Assembly: GCA_009733575.1 (NCBI GenBank)
Contig: ML769491.1
Span: 124,001 to 188,000 of the forward strand
Reading direction: 5' to 3'
DNA length: 64,000 bases
Source: Gymnopus androsaceus JB14
Taxonomy: Eukaryota; Basidiomycota; Agaricomycetes; Agaricales; Omphalotaceae
Shown: one piece after another, positions 43,657-53,002 of the stretch
Numbering within the stretch: position 1 is the stretch's first letter
Layout of the letters: the number at the start of each line of letters is the position of its first letter
Notes under the pieces: model-generated
Told to the model about the DNA's origin: nothing
Seen by the model: only the letters and a program-made list of their open reading frames with translations
The model's database searches: none
Program-made: the position numbers and the translations under genes

Positions 43657-45363
43657 ATGGCGGACCAGGTTAAGGCCCAGGTTAAGCCAGCCCTAGATTC
43701 ACTCTCCGGCCTACTCTGCTCCATTTCTAAACTCGAACATCTCACCTACTCGCCTGTCGAGGAAGTCCATCCCTCCATCCCCTTCCAGCTTCGAAATGGC
43801 ATTAATTATCCTTGCCAGCGTGCATGCGCGAAAGTTAATGCTTTTCTCGCAGACGTCCCAGAGAGCCTTGCTCGGTACGACCAAGCAATTGCGGACGTGA
43901 AGCGTCTGCTAATCGGTCTAGAGACCGCACGGAATAGCTTACAGCGCCGTTCTGACGATGCAAAGTCCTTGATCGCACCCATAAGGAAATTGCCATCCGA
44001 CATACTGAACGAGGTTTTCATCTTTTATTGCTGGAAAAATAGGGGTGGGTCTGGGGATTTTGATGCCTCCAGTCTCTGGCCGGCGCTGAAGCTTTCCTGG
44101 GTCTGCTCATTTTGGCGGACACTTGTGCATTCTCATCAGAAACTATGGTCGTCCCTCCAGTTGTCATCCCAGATGCTTCAGTTCTACCCTAAAAGATTTC
44201 AAATCTTTCTAAAGTCTATCTCATACTCGGGTAATCACCTACTCGATATCGACTATAGAGGTGACTACTATGACGGGCCCGGCTCAGAAGTCGACAATGC
44301 CATCGGCGTCTTGTTGGACAACTCGATGCGGTGGCGTCGAGCTACCATAACCCTTCTATCTTGGCCTGAAGCTCATCAAGATTGGCTCTCCTACGTTATT
44401 GACAGACAGAGCTCAAGAGTCTCAGAGCCCAAACAGTTGGGAAACTTTTCTGCTCTGGAATATCTATCAATACGTGGCCGGTTGTCAATGACACGGTCAG
44501 ATAAACTCTCTGACTTCTTTCGCATATTCTCGCTCTGTCCAAGATTAACGACCTTTCACTTTGATGGGTCTTTATCGTTGTCGGGCCTGAATCTCGACCT
44601 CTCTCATATAACGGACTTGGCACTGGGGACCTTCATTGGAAAATCCCTTGCGCATCTGCTCTGTCGACTGCCCGCATTGGAAATTCTCAAAGTCGGCGGT
44701 TTTTGCTTCTCTGAGGATCGTCCTACGGATATCTTACTCCAAGGCAAACGACACTATTCTTCGGCCCTTTCGAAACTTGTTGTGCTATCATCGACAGCAT
44801 TCCAGCCTGAAGCATGGAACTCCCTTCGTTTGCCATGTTTAAACAGCCTAGAAACTGAGTGCCATGACATCCCACATCTTCGCTCAGTAATTCTTGATTC
44901 ACAGGCTGAGCTACAGACTCTTCACGTGCATCATGTTTCCACTCAAACGGAGCAGAGCCTACTCGACTTTTTGGCATTTCATCGCTTTATCGTTGACCTA
45001 ACTCTCAATTTTGAACGAGCTACCGATGTGGAATTTTTTGTACATTACCTAGAACCAAAGGCGGATGGTTCGCGTATCGTTCCTAACCTTCGCTCTTTGA
45101 AGGTTAGTGGGATGCATTGGCGTCCTCTATTTCCATTTCAGCAAGCTTCACACTTATCTGTCTGTCTGAGCATCGTTAGGCTAATCGAGTCTCGATGCAC
45201 AGTCATTCGGTCTCCTGCGGGACCTCTTGGGATATCTGGTTTGCAGAGCTTGACTCTTGTGGTCAGTAAACCTGAATTTCGTCGGCATTTTTCAACATTC
45301 TTTCGTATTCATTTCCGCCAGCTCGAAGAGGCTGGTTTGATTGTGGATGTTCAAATTTCTTGA
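43657..45363 (+). CDS. F-box-like protein, second subfamily, 568 aa
   Basis: This is an intact single exon. A coiled coil (DQAIADVKRLLIGLETARNS, about residues 76-95) precedes the F-box APIRKLPSDILNEVFIFYC and LSWVCSFWRTLVHSHQKLWS. The Leu-rich C-terminal half includes SLAHLLCRLPALEILKVGGF and ends QLEEAGLIVDVQIS. It is a full-length relative of the gene at 25402. The start MADQVKAQVKPALDSLSGLL is the first ATG. The gene is followed after about 300 bp by F-box D in the same direction. Confidence 0.88.
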   Translation: MADQVKAQVKPALDSLSGLLCSISKLEHLTYSPVEEVHPSIPFQLRNGINYPCQRACAKVNAFLADVPESLARYDQAIADVKRLLIGLETARNSLQRRSDDAKSLIAPIRKLPSDILNEVFIFYCWKNRGGSGDFDASSLWPALKLSWVCSFWRTLVHSHQKLWSSLQLSSQMLQFYPKRFQIFLKSISYSGNHLLDIDYRGDYYDGPGSEVDNAIGVLLDNSMRWRRATITLLSWPEAHQDWLSYVIDRQSSRVSEPKQLGNFSALEYLSIRGRLSMTRSDKLSDFFRIFSLCPRLTTFHFDGSLSLSGLNLDLSHITDLALGTFIGKSLAHLLCRLPALEILKVGGFCFSEDRPTDILLQGKRHYSSALSKLVVLSSTAFQPEAWNSLRLPCLNSLETECHDIPHLRSVILDSQAELQTLHVHHVSTQTEQSLLDFLAFHRFIVDLTLNFERATDVEFFVHYLEPKADGSRIVPNLRSLKVSGMHWRPLFPFQQASHLSVCLSIVRLIESRCTVIRSPAGPLGISGLQSLTLVVSKPEFRRHFSTFFRIHFRQLEEAGLIVDVQIS

Positions 45364-45658
45364 TCTCTTTGGCTATGTTTTTGTTGTATAGTATCTGTAT
45401 ATATATCTTCACCATCGTATACCCATAACACCTCATCATGTTTTTTCGAGGACAGTTTACAAGTAGAAATTTGATTTGTACAGTATTCTGACAGATAAGA
45501 TAGCCTATGACTGGAGAGTAGATACTCGGAAAGTAGTCAGAATAAGAGGTCTCAATACTACAGACCAATTTTTAAGGTTTGGCCGGGCTCCCCTATTAGA
45601 CCCAAAAGATGAAACAGTTGAGCGTCTAAATTCTTTCTGCCCTCTCCCATCTCTTACA

Positions 45659-47536
45659 ATGCTCGATACCCCATCTACTAGTGCACCAGAAAAGCTTTCG
45701 CTGTCTGAAGACGACATATCTAATCACTCATCATCTTGGAACATAGAACATTCACCTTTTGCTTCTGTGATTGGAACGAATCATGTTCCCTCTACAGCCG
45801 AACTGAAGAGTCTGAAGGAGTTGCTTGTTCATCCTCAGCTTGAACTTTCCCGCCTGGAAAAGGAAATCGATCGCTTTCAGACTATTCTGAGTGGTCTCTT
45901 GTCGGAGAAACGTCAAGTAGTAGCCTACATCAAGGCTCACAGAGCCTTGGCTTCTCCAGTTCGCCAGATCCCTCCAGAGACACTCGCCGAAATATTCATA
46001 CAGTGCCTTCCAACTGAGCCTTCATATCCACTCCGAGACTTAAATGAGGCACCTCTGCTTTTCACGACGATTTGTCGGCATTGGAGAAGTGTCGCACTCA
46101 TCACTCCTCGTTTGTGGAATTCATTGCATCTCTTCTTTCCTTCGCAATGGAGCAGGGATGCTTGTTCTCGACGGATCGCAGGTGCCACATTGTGGTTACA
46201 ACGTTCTGGCTCCCTCCCACTATCCATATCTCTTCACGGAAGCACAATACCCGTTGTCAATTACTGGCCAGCTCCAGAAAGGGACAGCCCGATTCTGCAA
46301 AGGAGAATAGAGTCAATGTTTCGCTCTCTGATGTCATTCAGTGATAGATTTCGAGACATTTTCTTATCATTATCCTCCTCCAGCTTCTCGATTTTTGACA
46401 AGCTGTCGCCCGCTGTATTTCCCGCTCTCGCAACACTGAGAGTGCGCGACATTGATGTTTCTGGAAGGTATGACAAGGCATACAACCAGCCTTCTGGAGT
46501 TGCCGCAGGTGATGTCGCGGCATTCGCCCCTCTTCTTTCTCGAATGCCCTTCTTGAAGAAGCTAGAGGTCAACCTGATCTTTGTCAGGGACCAGAATTAC
46601 AGCTCACTACCTTGTAATTGGAGAAACTTAACCAACCTTGTCATCAGTGACTTCTTGCCTTCTGTGGGGGTGGTAGCTATTTTGGCCGAAACTCCTCAGA
46701 TCCAGTCTATCTCTTTTTCCATATCATTTGGGGATGACGATGCCAATCTGGATAGTGCTGTAGTACATCTCAATGATCTGACTGAGATGCGATTGCAGGT
46801 AGAACATTCTACCCATTACATGGAGAAAGAAGTCTTGGATAGATTTTTTCAGACCCACGTAACTTCTCTCATTAAGCACATCCAGTGTCCTTCTTTGCGA
46901 CTGCTCAGCTTCACAGCTGATTGGGCATACATAACAGTCTCGAAATGGCCATTCACTGGACTTCCGTTGCACAATTTGGAAATATTGCATCTAAGTATGC
47001 CGTTGAACCCAGATGCCTTGACGGAATGCCTTTCGCAAACACCAAACCTGGCCAGGTTTCAGCTCAAAACTCGTTCACCAGAATTTCCTCTACATGACTC
47101 CCATCTTCACAGTCTTACCCTGTCTCCCAACAATCCTGACCCCTCTTGGCCTCGGCTACAAACAATTCTAATCTTCGCTCATCCAAGGGAAAGGGATCTG
47201 GCTTATGGGTTGGTGCTCTCATTTACAACTACAGCAGTGACGACTTTCCTTCAGAGTCGATATCAAACGACACCATTGAAATCCTGCGATTTAATGTTCA
47301 ATGCCAAACCAGAACCATTCTTCTCGGATGCAGAGCTGGATACTCTGCGAAACCTCAAACGAAATGAGATGAAGATCCGCTTAGTACATTACCACGTTCA
47401 GTTGCCTCCACATTCTTCCCGTACATATCATGATCCACCGGATGCAGGGATTTCTGGAAAGTCTGTTGGTGATGAATTGAAAGAGCATTCCGCGGACATA
47501 GAAAATCGCTTTTCTGCAGCGGTCACTATCCTTTGA
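45659..47536 (+). CDS. F-box-like protein D, 625 aa
   Basis: This is an intact single exon. The ATG at 45659 (MLDTPSTSAPEKLSLSEDDI) gives about 25 residues more than its relatives before SWNIEHSPFASVIGTNH. A coiled coil and the F-box ASPVRQIPPETLAEIFIQCL with CRHWRSVAL and LWNSLHLFFPSQW follow. The Leu-rich region (LPCNWRNLTNLVISDFLPSV, LEILHLSMPLNPDALTECLS) is closest to E. The C-terminus ends ENRFSAAVTIL. The upstream frame stays open to 45476 but has no ATG. Confidence 0.87.
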   Translation: MLDTPSTSAPEKLSLSEDDISNHSSSWNIEHSPFASVIGTNHVPSTAELKSLKELLVHPQLELSRLEKEIDRFQTILSGLLSEKRQVVAYIKAHRALASPVRQIPPETLAEIFIQCLPTEPSYPLRDLNEAPLLFTTICRHWRSVALITPRLWNSLHLFFPSQWSRDACSRRIAGATLWLQRSGSLPLSISLHGSTIPVVNYWPAPERDSPILQRRIESMFRSLMSFSDRFRDIFLSLSSSSFSIFDKLSPAVFPALATLRVRDIDVSGRYDKAYNQPSGVAAGDVAAFAPLLSRMPFLKKLEVNLIFVRDQNYSSLPCNWRNLTNLVISDFLPSVGVVAILAETPQIQSISFSISFGDDDANLDSAVVHLNDLTEMRLQVEHSTHYMEKEVLDRFFQTHVTSLIKHIQCPSLRLLSFTADWAYITVSKWPFTGLPLHNLEILHLSMPLNPDALTECLSQTPNLARFQLKTRSPEFPLHDSHLHSLTLSPNNPDPSWPRLQTILIFAHPRERDLAYGLVLSFTTTAVTTFLQSRYQTTPLKSCDLMFNAKPEPFFSDAELDTLRNLKRNEMKIRLVHYHVQLPPHSSRTYHDPPDAGISGKSVGDELKEHSADIENRFSAAVTIL

Positions 47537-48330
47537 ACATTGGCATGCACTCGGTTCATACTTCGCTGCCCTGCGGTCTTTCTAATCTTTGCATAAATCT
47601 TGATATTTGGGCGAATCGAGTTTACTACGTCGTATCGTTTCGGACTCGGAATCTGTCAGCTTCTCGACACTAAGTCAGTGATTTTGTATTATTCATACTT
47701 ATGCCGCTCCATAGTAGTGAGTAAGTCCTTGTACTTGTAAGTTGTAACTTCTTGCGTAATTCCTTCTTGAACTGCCAGAACAGCATGCTCCTCTAAGACT
47801 AATAGTACCATCAATCACTACTCCCCATTCGACGTGCTAATAGTGGAAATACCCTTCAATGGGGCTATTACGATAGAGTTGTCTACCCATTATACAAACA
47901 GGAAGATTCGGTATTCATATGAGCACAGTAAACCTATTACAGTGCGGCCGACAACGTTCGTCACGATTCACTTCGTAAAGCGCTTCTGGAATCAGTATCA
48001 GCACTAGCAGATCGGTTTTCGGCGACGGGTGAACCCCAACTTTGCTGTGAGTGAAATTCGGAAATTTCATTGATAACTGTTCTGAACGCTAGAGACAAAC
48101 AAGACTTTAATGATCATGGCTTTTGAGGGTAAGGAGTTGAAAAAAAAACTTACTATTGGACGTCCATTCGATTTGCTGACCTGATACTGCCATTTGAGGA
48201 ATGATGGGTGCTCCCCCAGGTTGGCCCCGGAATATCACTGATTGAAGCACGAAGCACACTCTTATAATGGAGCTCTTGAATAACCGAACGAGTGTGATCT
48301 TTCTTTCACTGCTTGAAGACGACAAGGCTA
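47537..48330 (-). pseudogene. Duplicated tail: relic of the 3' end of the 53-kb gene
   Basis: From about 47930 this aligns by eye with 52850-53240, including the intron and the terminal exon of the gene at 53003. An open piece at 48107-48325 has ITLVRLFKSS and QPGGAPIIPQMAVSG beside the live gene's ITLVRLPLKSS and QPGGTNIIPQVAVSD. The rest of that gene is absent, so only its 3' end was duplicated together with an F-box gene. Confidence 0.75.
47822..47890 (+). pseudogene. Relic of the fourth-subfamily F-box start
   Basis: The bases resemble 33941-34000: a segment like CTCCCCATTCGACGTGCTA, then CCCTTCAATG and GGCTATTACGAT, against LPFNVL and the NAVGYYDD coding segment of the gene at 33892. 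A similar scrap lies at 52746-52800. Confidence 0.45.
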
Positions 48331-48516
48331 GTGATTCTAATCGTTTATCATCATGGAATATAGAACACCTTGTGATGTGCCGTCACCGGTGGTCTCAGGC
48401 CCGACAAAAACTATCCTTCTATAAAAGATAGAAGATAAGTAGTACTCACTGGTAGTACCCGCCCGTAAAGCTTCATGATCACCCAAGCACATATATGTCT
48501 ATAATGTAGAATTGAA

Positions 48517-50390
48517 CTACCGCCTATCTGCTGGAGTACTCGCCGTAGCCGTGGTTGTCAATGATTTCAGCTTTTTCCAAATCGAAGTTGAACCCTTTTC
48601 CTTCCTTCCTTCCTCCTTCTCGGTTTCTCCAAGACCATCATTCATTGGACTTGCAATAACTACTCTATCATTCCAAACAAACACCTTCACCCAATTTAGC
48701 ACCGCGGTTGAGACTGAGTCACTTGAAACGAAACTCCTGACCGACGCGTATATGCGTCGTCGTGTACTTAGGCAATGTCTCGGTCCCCAACGGAGATCTC
48801 CGTGGTCGTGTTTCAGAGCTGGGTCCCGCGCGGGCTCGATGGTGACCTTCTCGAGGTCAAGGAGGGCAAATGAAATCATGTCGAGAAGGATATGCTAAAA
48901 ATTATTGATGAGATGGTGTAAGAAGACAAGCGAATCGGATATCTACCACAGCGTTTGGGTCAGTACTGGGTGGGTCATCCCAATAGAAATCGTCAGGATC
49001 AGGATCTTTTTCCAGTCCTTTATGATCAACTCTAACCCAAAGGCTTCTCAGCTTCGTGCACCTCCGAAAAACCTCAATGTTATGTTCACCAAAACACCAC
49101 CTGCTCTCAAATACCGGCTTTACTTCTAGCTTCACCAGAGATTGTTCATGCATCGGGAGAACATCCTTATAAAACCGATCAGCAGCATCATTGTACGTCG
49201 GATCGTACCATCCAGGACTAATGAGAGAAAGGATTTCCAAGCCAGAGTAGGATTGAATGTAGTCCAATATAGCGTCGACATTCCCGTGGTAGCGAGAGAC
49301 GACAATGCTACGAAGACGGATTTGTTCGAGAGCAAGAGTAATCCAAACCGCATCCCATGAGTCTCTGTTATGTGTCCGGGATACGTTGCTGAGGTCTAGC
49401 GATGTAAGATTTCTGAGGATAGGTCTGGGGACTTCCGTCACTAATCCGCTTAAGCCCAAGTTGGACATGGTAGGGGCGATGGCATTGTCCAACATGACAT
49501 GCGGGGGGATATGAGCCCAGTATAGTCCCTCTGAGCACAGGCTTAGCGATGTAAGGGAGGTGGTCAAAATTATGGGTTGTTTGGTGACTGCCTCAAAGAC
49601 GCTGTCGGAGACATCCGCAGATATAGACAAAATCTGAAGTTTGGGCAGTTTGGGGAGAGAGATGGGAATGTTGCGTGTGTCCTCAATGTAGGAGTTAAAC
49701 TGAATAGAATACTCCCAATCGCAGTGGAAGGAGAACTCCCTGATGTTGTGACAAATCTCGGGGGCTGATATCACTGCTAGCACAGTATTGAGAGTCCAGT
49801 TATTCTGTTTTTGGCGGTGCCAATGCCAGCTGAATTTTCGATTCAGCCAATTGCGCAGTAGATGCGATTCGCATAGACACATACCGAACTGTGTCGAGCC
49901 TGCGTAAAGACTTCAATGCAGGTTCCAATAACTCCCGCAACTGTTCTTCTGCTAATTTTGACTGAACTCCCCCTGACTCCACCCATGATTTGACTTGCTC
50001 TGTATCGTGCGTGTATTTGAACTGTTCTTGCTTCTTCTTCAAATCCGAATCGGATTCCGGAGAACAAGACGGGGTGAGGGAGACTATATTCAGTGTTCGG
50101 ACATGCCTGGAAACATTAGTTTCTTCCAGTTCCGAAGCTCTTTCATCAACAAGCACTTTTATTAGGGTGAGCCCGGGTTCCAAATTATCCTTATGAAGGT
50201 TGAGGGTTACTTCCGCCAAGACATGGGGTTTAAATGCCTCTCCGAACAGCGAGCAAGTTCGTCGGAGGCTTTTCCTATCCTTAAGTCGAGCGGTCTGCAG
50301 TTAAATTAGTTGACGGCAAGTCGATAAAGTTGTTTTACTCACCTCGTTCCCAATTTTGCGCAGGAGCTCTAGAGGGAGTGAAGAGAACAT
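48517..50390 (-). CDS. F-box/LRR protein, copy 2, intact, 572 aa
   Basis: Four exons fit with exact phase: 50343-50390, 49885-50294, 48947-49829 and 48517-48894. The F-box is at the very N-terminus (MFSSLPLELLRKIGNE, then RKSLRRTCSLFGEAFKPHVL) and is split by the first intron. A charged stretch (SPESDSDLKKKQEQFKYTHD) follows, then a long Leu-rich region with clear repeats: ISLPKLPKLQILSISADVSD, PTMSNLGLSGLVTEV, IRLRSIVVSRYHGNVDAILD, YSGLEILSLISPGWY and RRCTKLRSLWVRVDHKGLE. The C-terminus is basic (GRKEKGSTSIWKKLKSL). The third intron is GTAGAT-TTTAG. It is head to head with F-box E, as copy 1 is with B. Confidence 0.88.
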
Positions 50391-50672
50391 GGGGTTGTAA
50401 TTTGCACTGCAGTTCAGTACCTCGTTCAATAAAATTGAATTAAGCGACTGATGCAGGCGCCTGGGTCAATGCTTTCGTCGTGACTGGTGAAGATCCTGAT
50501 GATTTAGAGTGATTTCGTGCTTATACTACGGATACAGCAGCTTGGGTGCTCTTGTGGACTCCTTAAGACAATGGCACAAAGCGGACGCCGGAGAGATACC
50601 GCCGAATCAAGCGCTCAAATCTAATAAGCGCTAGCAAGTTGACTTCTTCAACTCCCACTACTCTGAACGTGC
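50391..50672. promoter_or_regulatory. Bidirectional promoter between F-box/LRR copy 2 and F-box E
   Basis: This is the counterpart of 18702-19000, with the same GGAGAGATACCGCCGAATC block and CAACTCCCACTA just before the E start. Small deletions shorten it slightly. Confidence 0.5.
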
Positions 50673-52514
50673 ATGTCGGAGTCAGCTAATCCTTTATGGT
50701 CTTGGAATACAGAACATTCACCGTTTGCCTCTGTGATTGGAACGAATCATGTTCCTTCTACAGCCGAACTAAAGAGTCTCCGGGCTCACCTCGTTCATCC
50801 TCAGTTTGAACTCTCCCGTCTGGAAACGGAAATCGATCGCGTGCAGACAGTCCTTGGCGATCTACTATCGAAGAAGCAACAAATCGGAAACTACATCGAG
50901 GCTCACAGAGCTTTGGCTTCTCCAGTTCGACAGATTCCTCCGGAGACACTTGCCGAAATATTCGTACAGTGTCTCCCCACTGAGCCTTCATATCCAGTCC
51001 GAAACCTGAATGAGGCACCTCTCATTTTCACGACAGTTTGTCGGCAGTGGAGAATTGTCGCAATCATCACTCCTCGTTTGTGGAATTCATTGCATCTATT
51101 CCTTCCTTCGCAATTGAGCGAGGAAGCTTGCTCTCGACGAATCGCAGGTGCCACGTTGTGGTTACAACGTTCTGGCTCGCTACCACTATCCATATCTCTT
51201 CACGGAAGCACAAGGCCCGCTGTCACTTACTGGCCAGGAAGTGAAGTGGACGTGATTCCGCAAAAGAATATGGAGTCAATAGTTCGCTCTGTGATGTCAT
51301 TCAGCAGTAGATTTCGAAACATTTTTTTATCGCTATCCTCCTCCAGCTTCTCCGTTTTTGACAAGCTGTCACCCGCTGTATTTCCCGCTCTCACATCATT
51401 GCGAGTGCGCGATGTGGATATTTCTGGAAGGTATGGCCAGAGATTCCTCCTACCTCTTGGAGCGGGTAGTGGCACAAATAATTCTCCATGGGATGCAACA
51501 TTCTCCCCTCTTCTTTCTCGAATGCCCCTCTTGAGGAAGCTAGAGGTCAACCTGATCTTTGTCAGGGACCAGAATTACAGTTCACTACCTTGCAATTGGA
51601 GTAATCTAACCAACCTCGTCATCAGTGACTACTTGACTTCTGTAAAAGTGGTAGCTATTCTGGCCGAAACTCCTCAGATCCAGTCTATCTCTCTTTCCAT
51701 ATCATTCGGGGATGACGATGCCAATCTGGATAGTACTGTAATACGTCTCAATGATCTGACTGAGATGCGATTGCAGATAGTACATCCTACCCAACATTTC
51801 ATGGCGGAAGAGGTCTTGGATGGGTTTTTTCAGACCCATGTAACTTCTCTCATTGAGTGCATCCAGTGTCCTTCTTTGCGACTGCTCAGCTTCACAGCTG
51901 ATTGGCCAAACTTGGAAATCTCGAAGTGGCCATTCACTGGACTGGGATTGCACAATTTGGAGACATTGGATCTGAATATGCCGTTAAAACCAGATGCCTT
52001 GACGGAATGCCTTTCGCAAACACCAAATCTGGTCAGCTTCCAGCTCAAAGCCCACTCGCCAAAATTTCCTCTACAAAATTCCCATCTTAACAGTCTTACC
52101 CCGTCTTCCAACAATCCTGACCCATTTTGGCCTCAGCTCCAAACCATTTTAATCCTCACTCATCGGCAAGTGTGGGATGTGGATCACTATTTGCCCTCAT
52201 TCACCAGTGAAGCAGTGACGAATTTCCTTGAGAGTCGATATCAAACGACACCATTGAAATCCTGCGATTTATTGTTCAACGCCAAACCTAGACCTGAGCC
52301 ATTCTTCTCGAAAGCAGAGCTGAATACTCTGCGAAAACTCAAACAGAATGGGTTGAAGGTCCGCTTAGTATATTACCAGGCTCAGTTGCCTCCAGATTTT
52401 TCCCGTACATATTATGATCCACCGGATGCAGGAATTTCTGGAAAGTCTTGTGCCGGTGAAGAGTATTCCGCAGACATGGAAGATCGCTTTGCTGCAGGGT
52501 TCACTGTCCTTTGA
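50673..52514 (+). CDS. F-box-like protein E, 613 aa
   Basis: This is an intact single exon. The first 190 residues are almost the same as in B (leader, coiled coil, F-box ASPVRQIPPETLAEIFVQCL, CRQWRIVAI, LWNSLHLFLPSQLSEEACSR). After LQRSGSLPLSISLHGSTRPA it follows D instead (FRNIFLSLSSSSFSVFDKLS, LPLLRKLEVNLIFVRDQNYS, MPLKPDALTECLSQTPNL, ending EDRFAAGFTVL). The protein is thus a mosaic: a B-like recognition part and a D-like Leu-rich part. It is presumed to be an SCF substrate receptor. Confidence 0.88.
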   Translation: MSESANPLWSWNTEHSPFASVIGTNHVPSTAELKSLRAHLVHPQFELSRLETEIDRVQTVLGDLLSKKQQIGNYIEAHRALASPVRQIPPETLAEIFVQCLPTEPSYPVRNLNEAPLIFTTVCRQWRIVAIITPRLWNSLHLFLPSQLSEEACSRRIAGATLWLQRSGSLPLSISLHGSTRPAVTYWPGSEVDVIPQKNMESIVRSVMSFSSRFRNIFLSLSSSSFSVFDKLSPAVFPALTSLRVRDVDISGRYGQRFLLPLGAGSGTNNSPWDATFSPLLSRMPLLRKLEVNLIFVRDQNYSSLPCNWSNLTNLVISDYLTSVKVVAILAETPQIQSISLSISFGDDDANLDSTVIRLNDLTEMRLQIVHPTQHFMAEEVLDGFFQTHVTSLIECIQCPSLRLLSFTADWPNLEISKWPFTGLGLHNLETLDLNMPLKPDALTECLSQTPNLVSFQLKAHSPKFPLQNSHLNSLTPSSNNPDPFWPQLQTILILTHRQVWDVDHYLPSFTSEAVTNFLESRYQTTPLKSCDLLFNAKPRPEPFFSKAELNTLRKLKQNGLKVRLVYYQAQLPPDFSRTYYDPPDAGISGKSCAGEEYSADMEDRFAAGFTVL

Positions 52515-53002
52515 ACATTGGAACCGAGAGTCTATAGTATCGTTGAGTTTCCGACAGTCTTGTCTTGACAATAATATTTGTATATATATTGTTATTACTC
52601 ATAAGTACTTATGCTGCTCCATGATTTATGTAGCCTGTTCTATTATTGAATCCTAGCTTCATTTGTCCCTTATATTAATATTGCCTAGTACGGGAGACAA
52701 GCGCGCATGCGCATGACAAGATTTGTCTCTTTCATTGGCAGGACAGAATGGATCCTCCAACCGCTTCCTCAATGGGTCATCGGTTATTACGATAGGATTA
52801 CCTGCATAAATTGAAAGACTATTATATACAGTATAGAGTATATATGAGCACATTAGAACATATCACAGTGCGAACGACGAGGTTCGTTTACTTCGTAAAG
52901 CACTTCTGGAATCGGCATCAGCACTGGCGGGTCGGTTTTCAGCGACGAGTGACTTGAAGGAATCCCCGATGCTTTGAGTGAAATTCGGAAATTTGAATCC
53001 TT
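52515..53002. other. Intergenic tail, homologous to 47540-48050
   Basis: This has the 3' flank of F-box E, a scrap of the fourth-subfamily F-box (52746-52800) and the 3' untranslated region of the minus-strand gene. An AT-rich block lies at 52820-52855. Confidence 0.45.
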
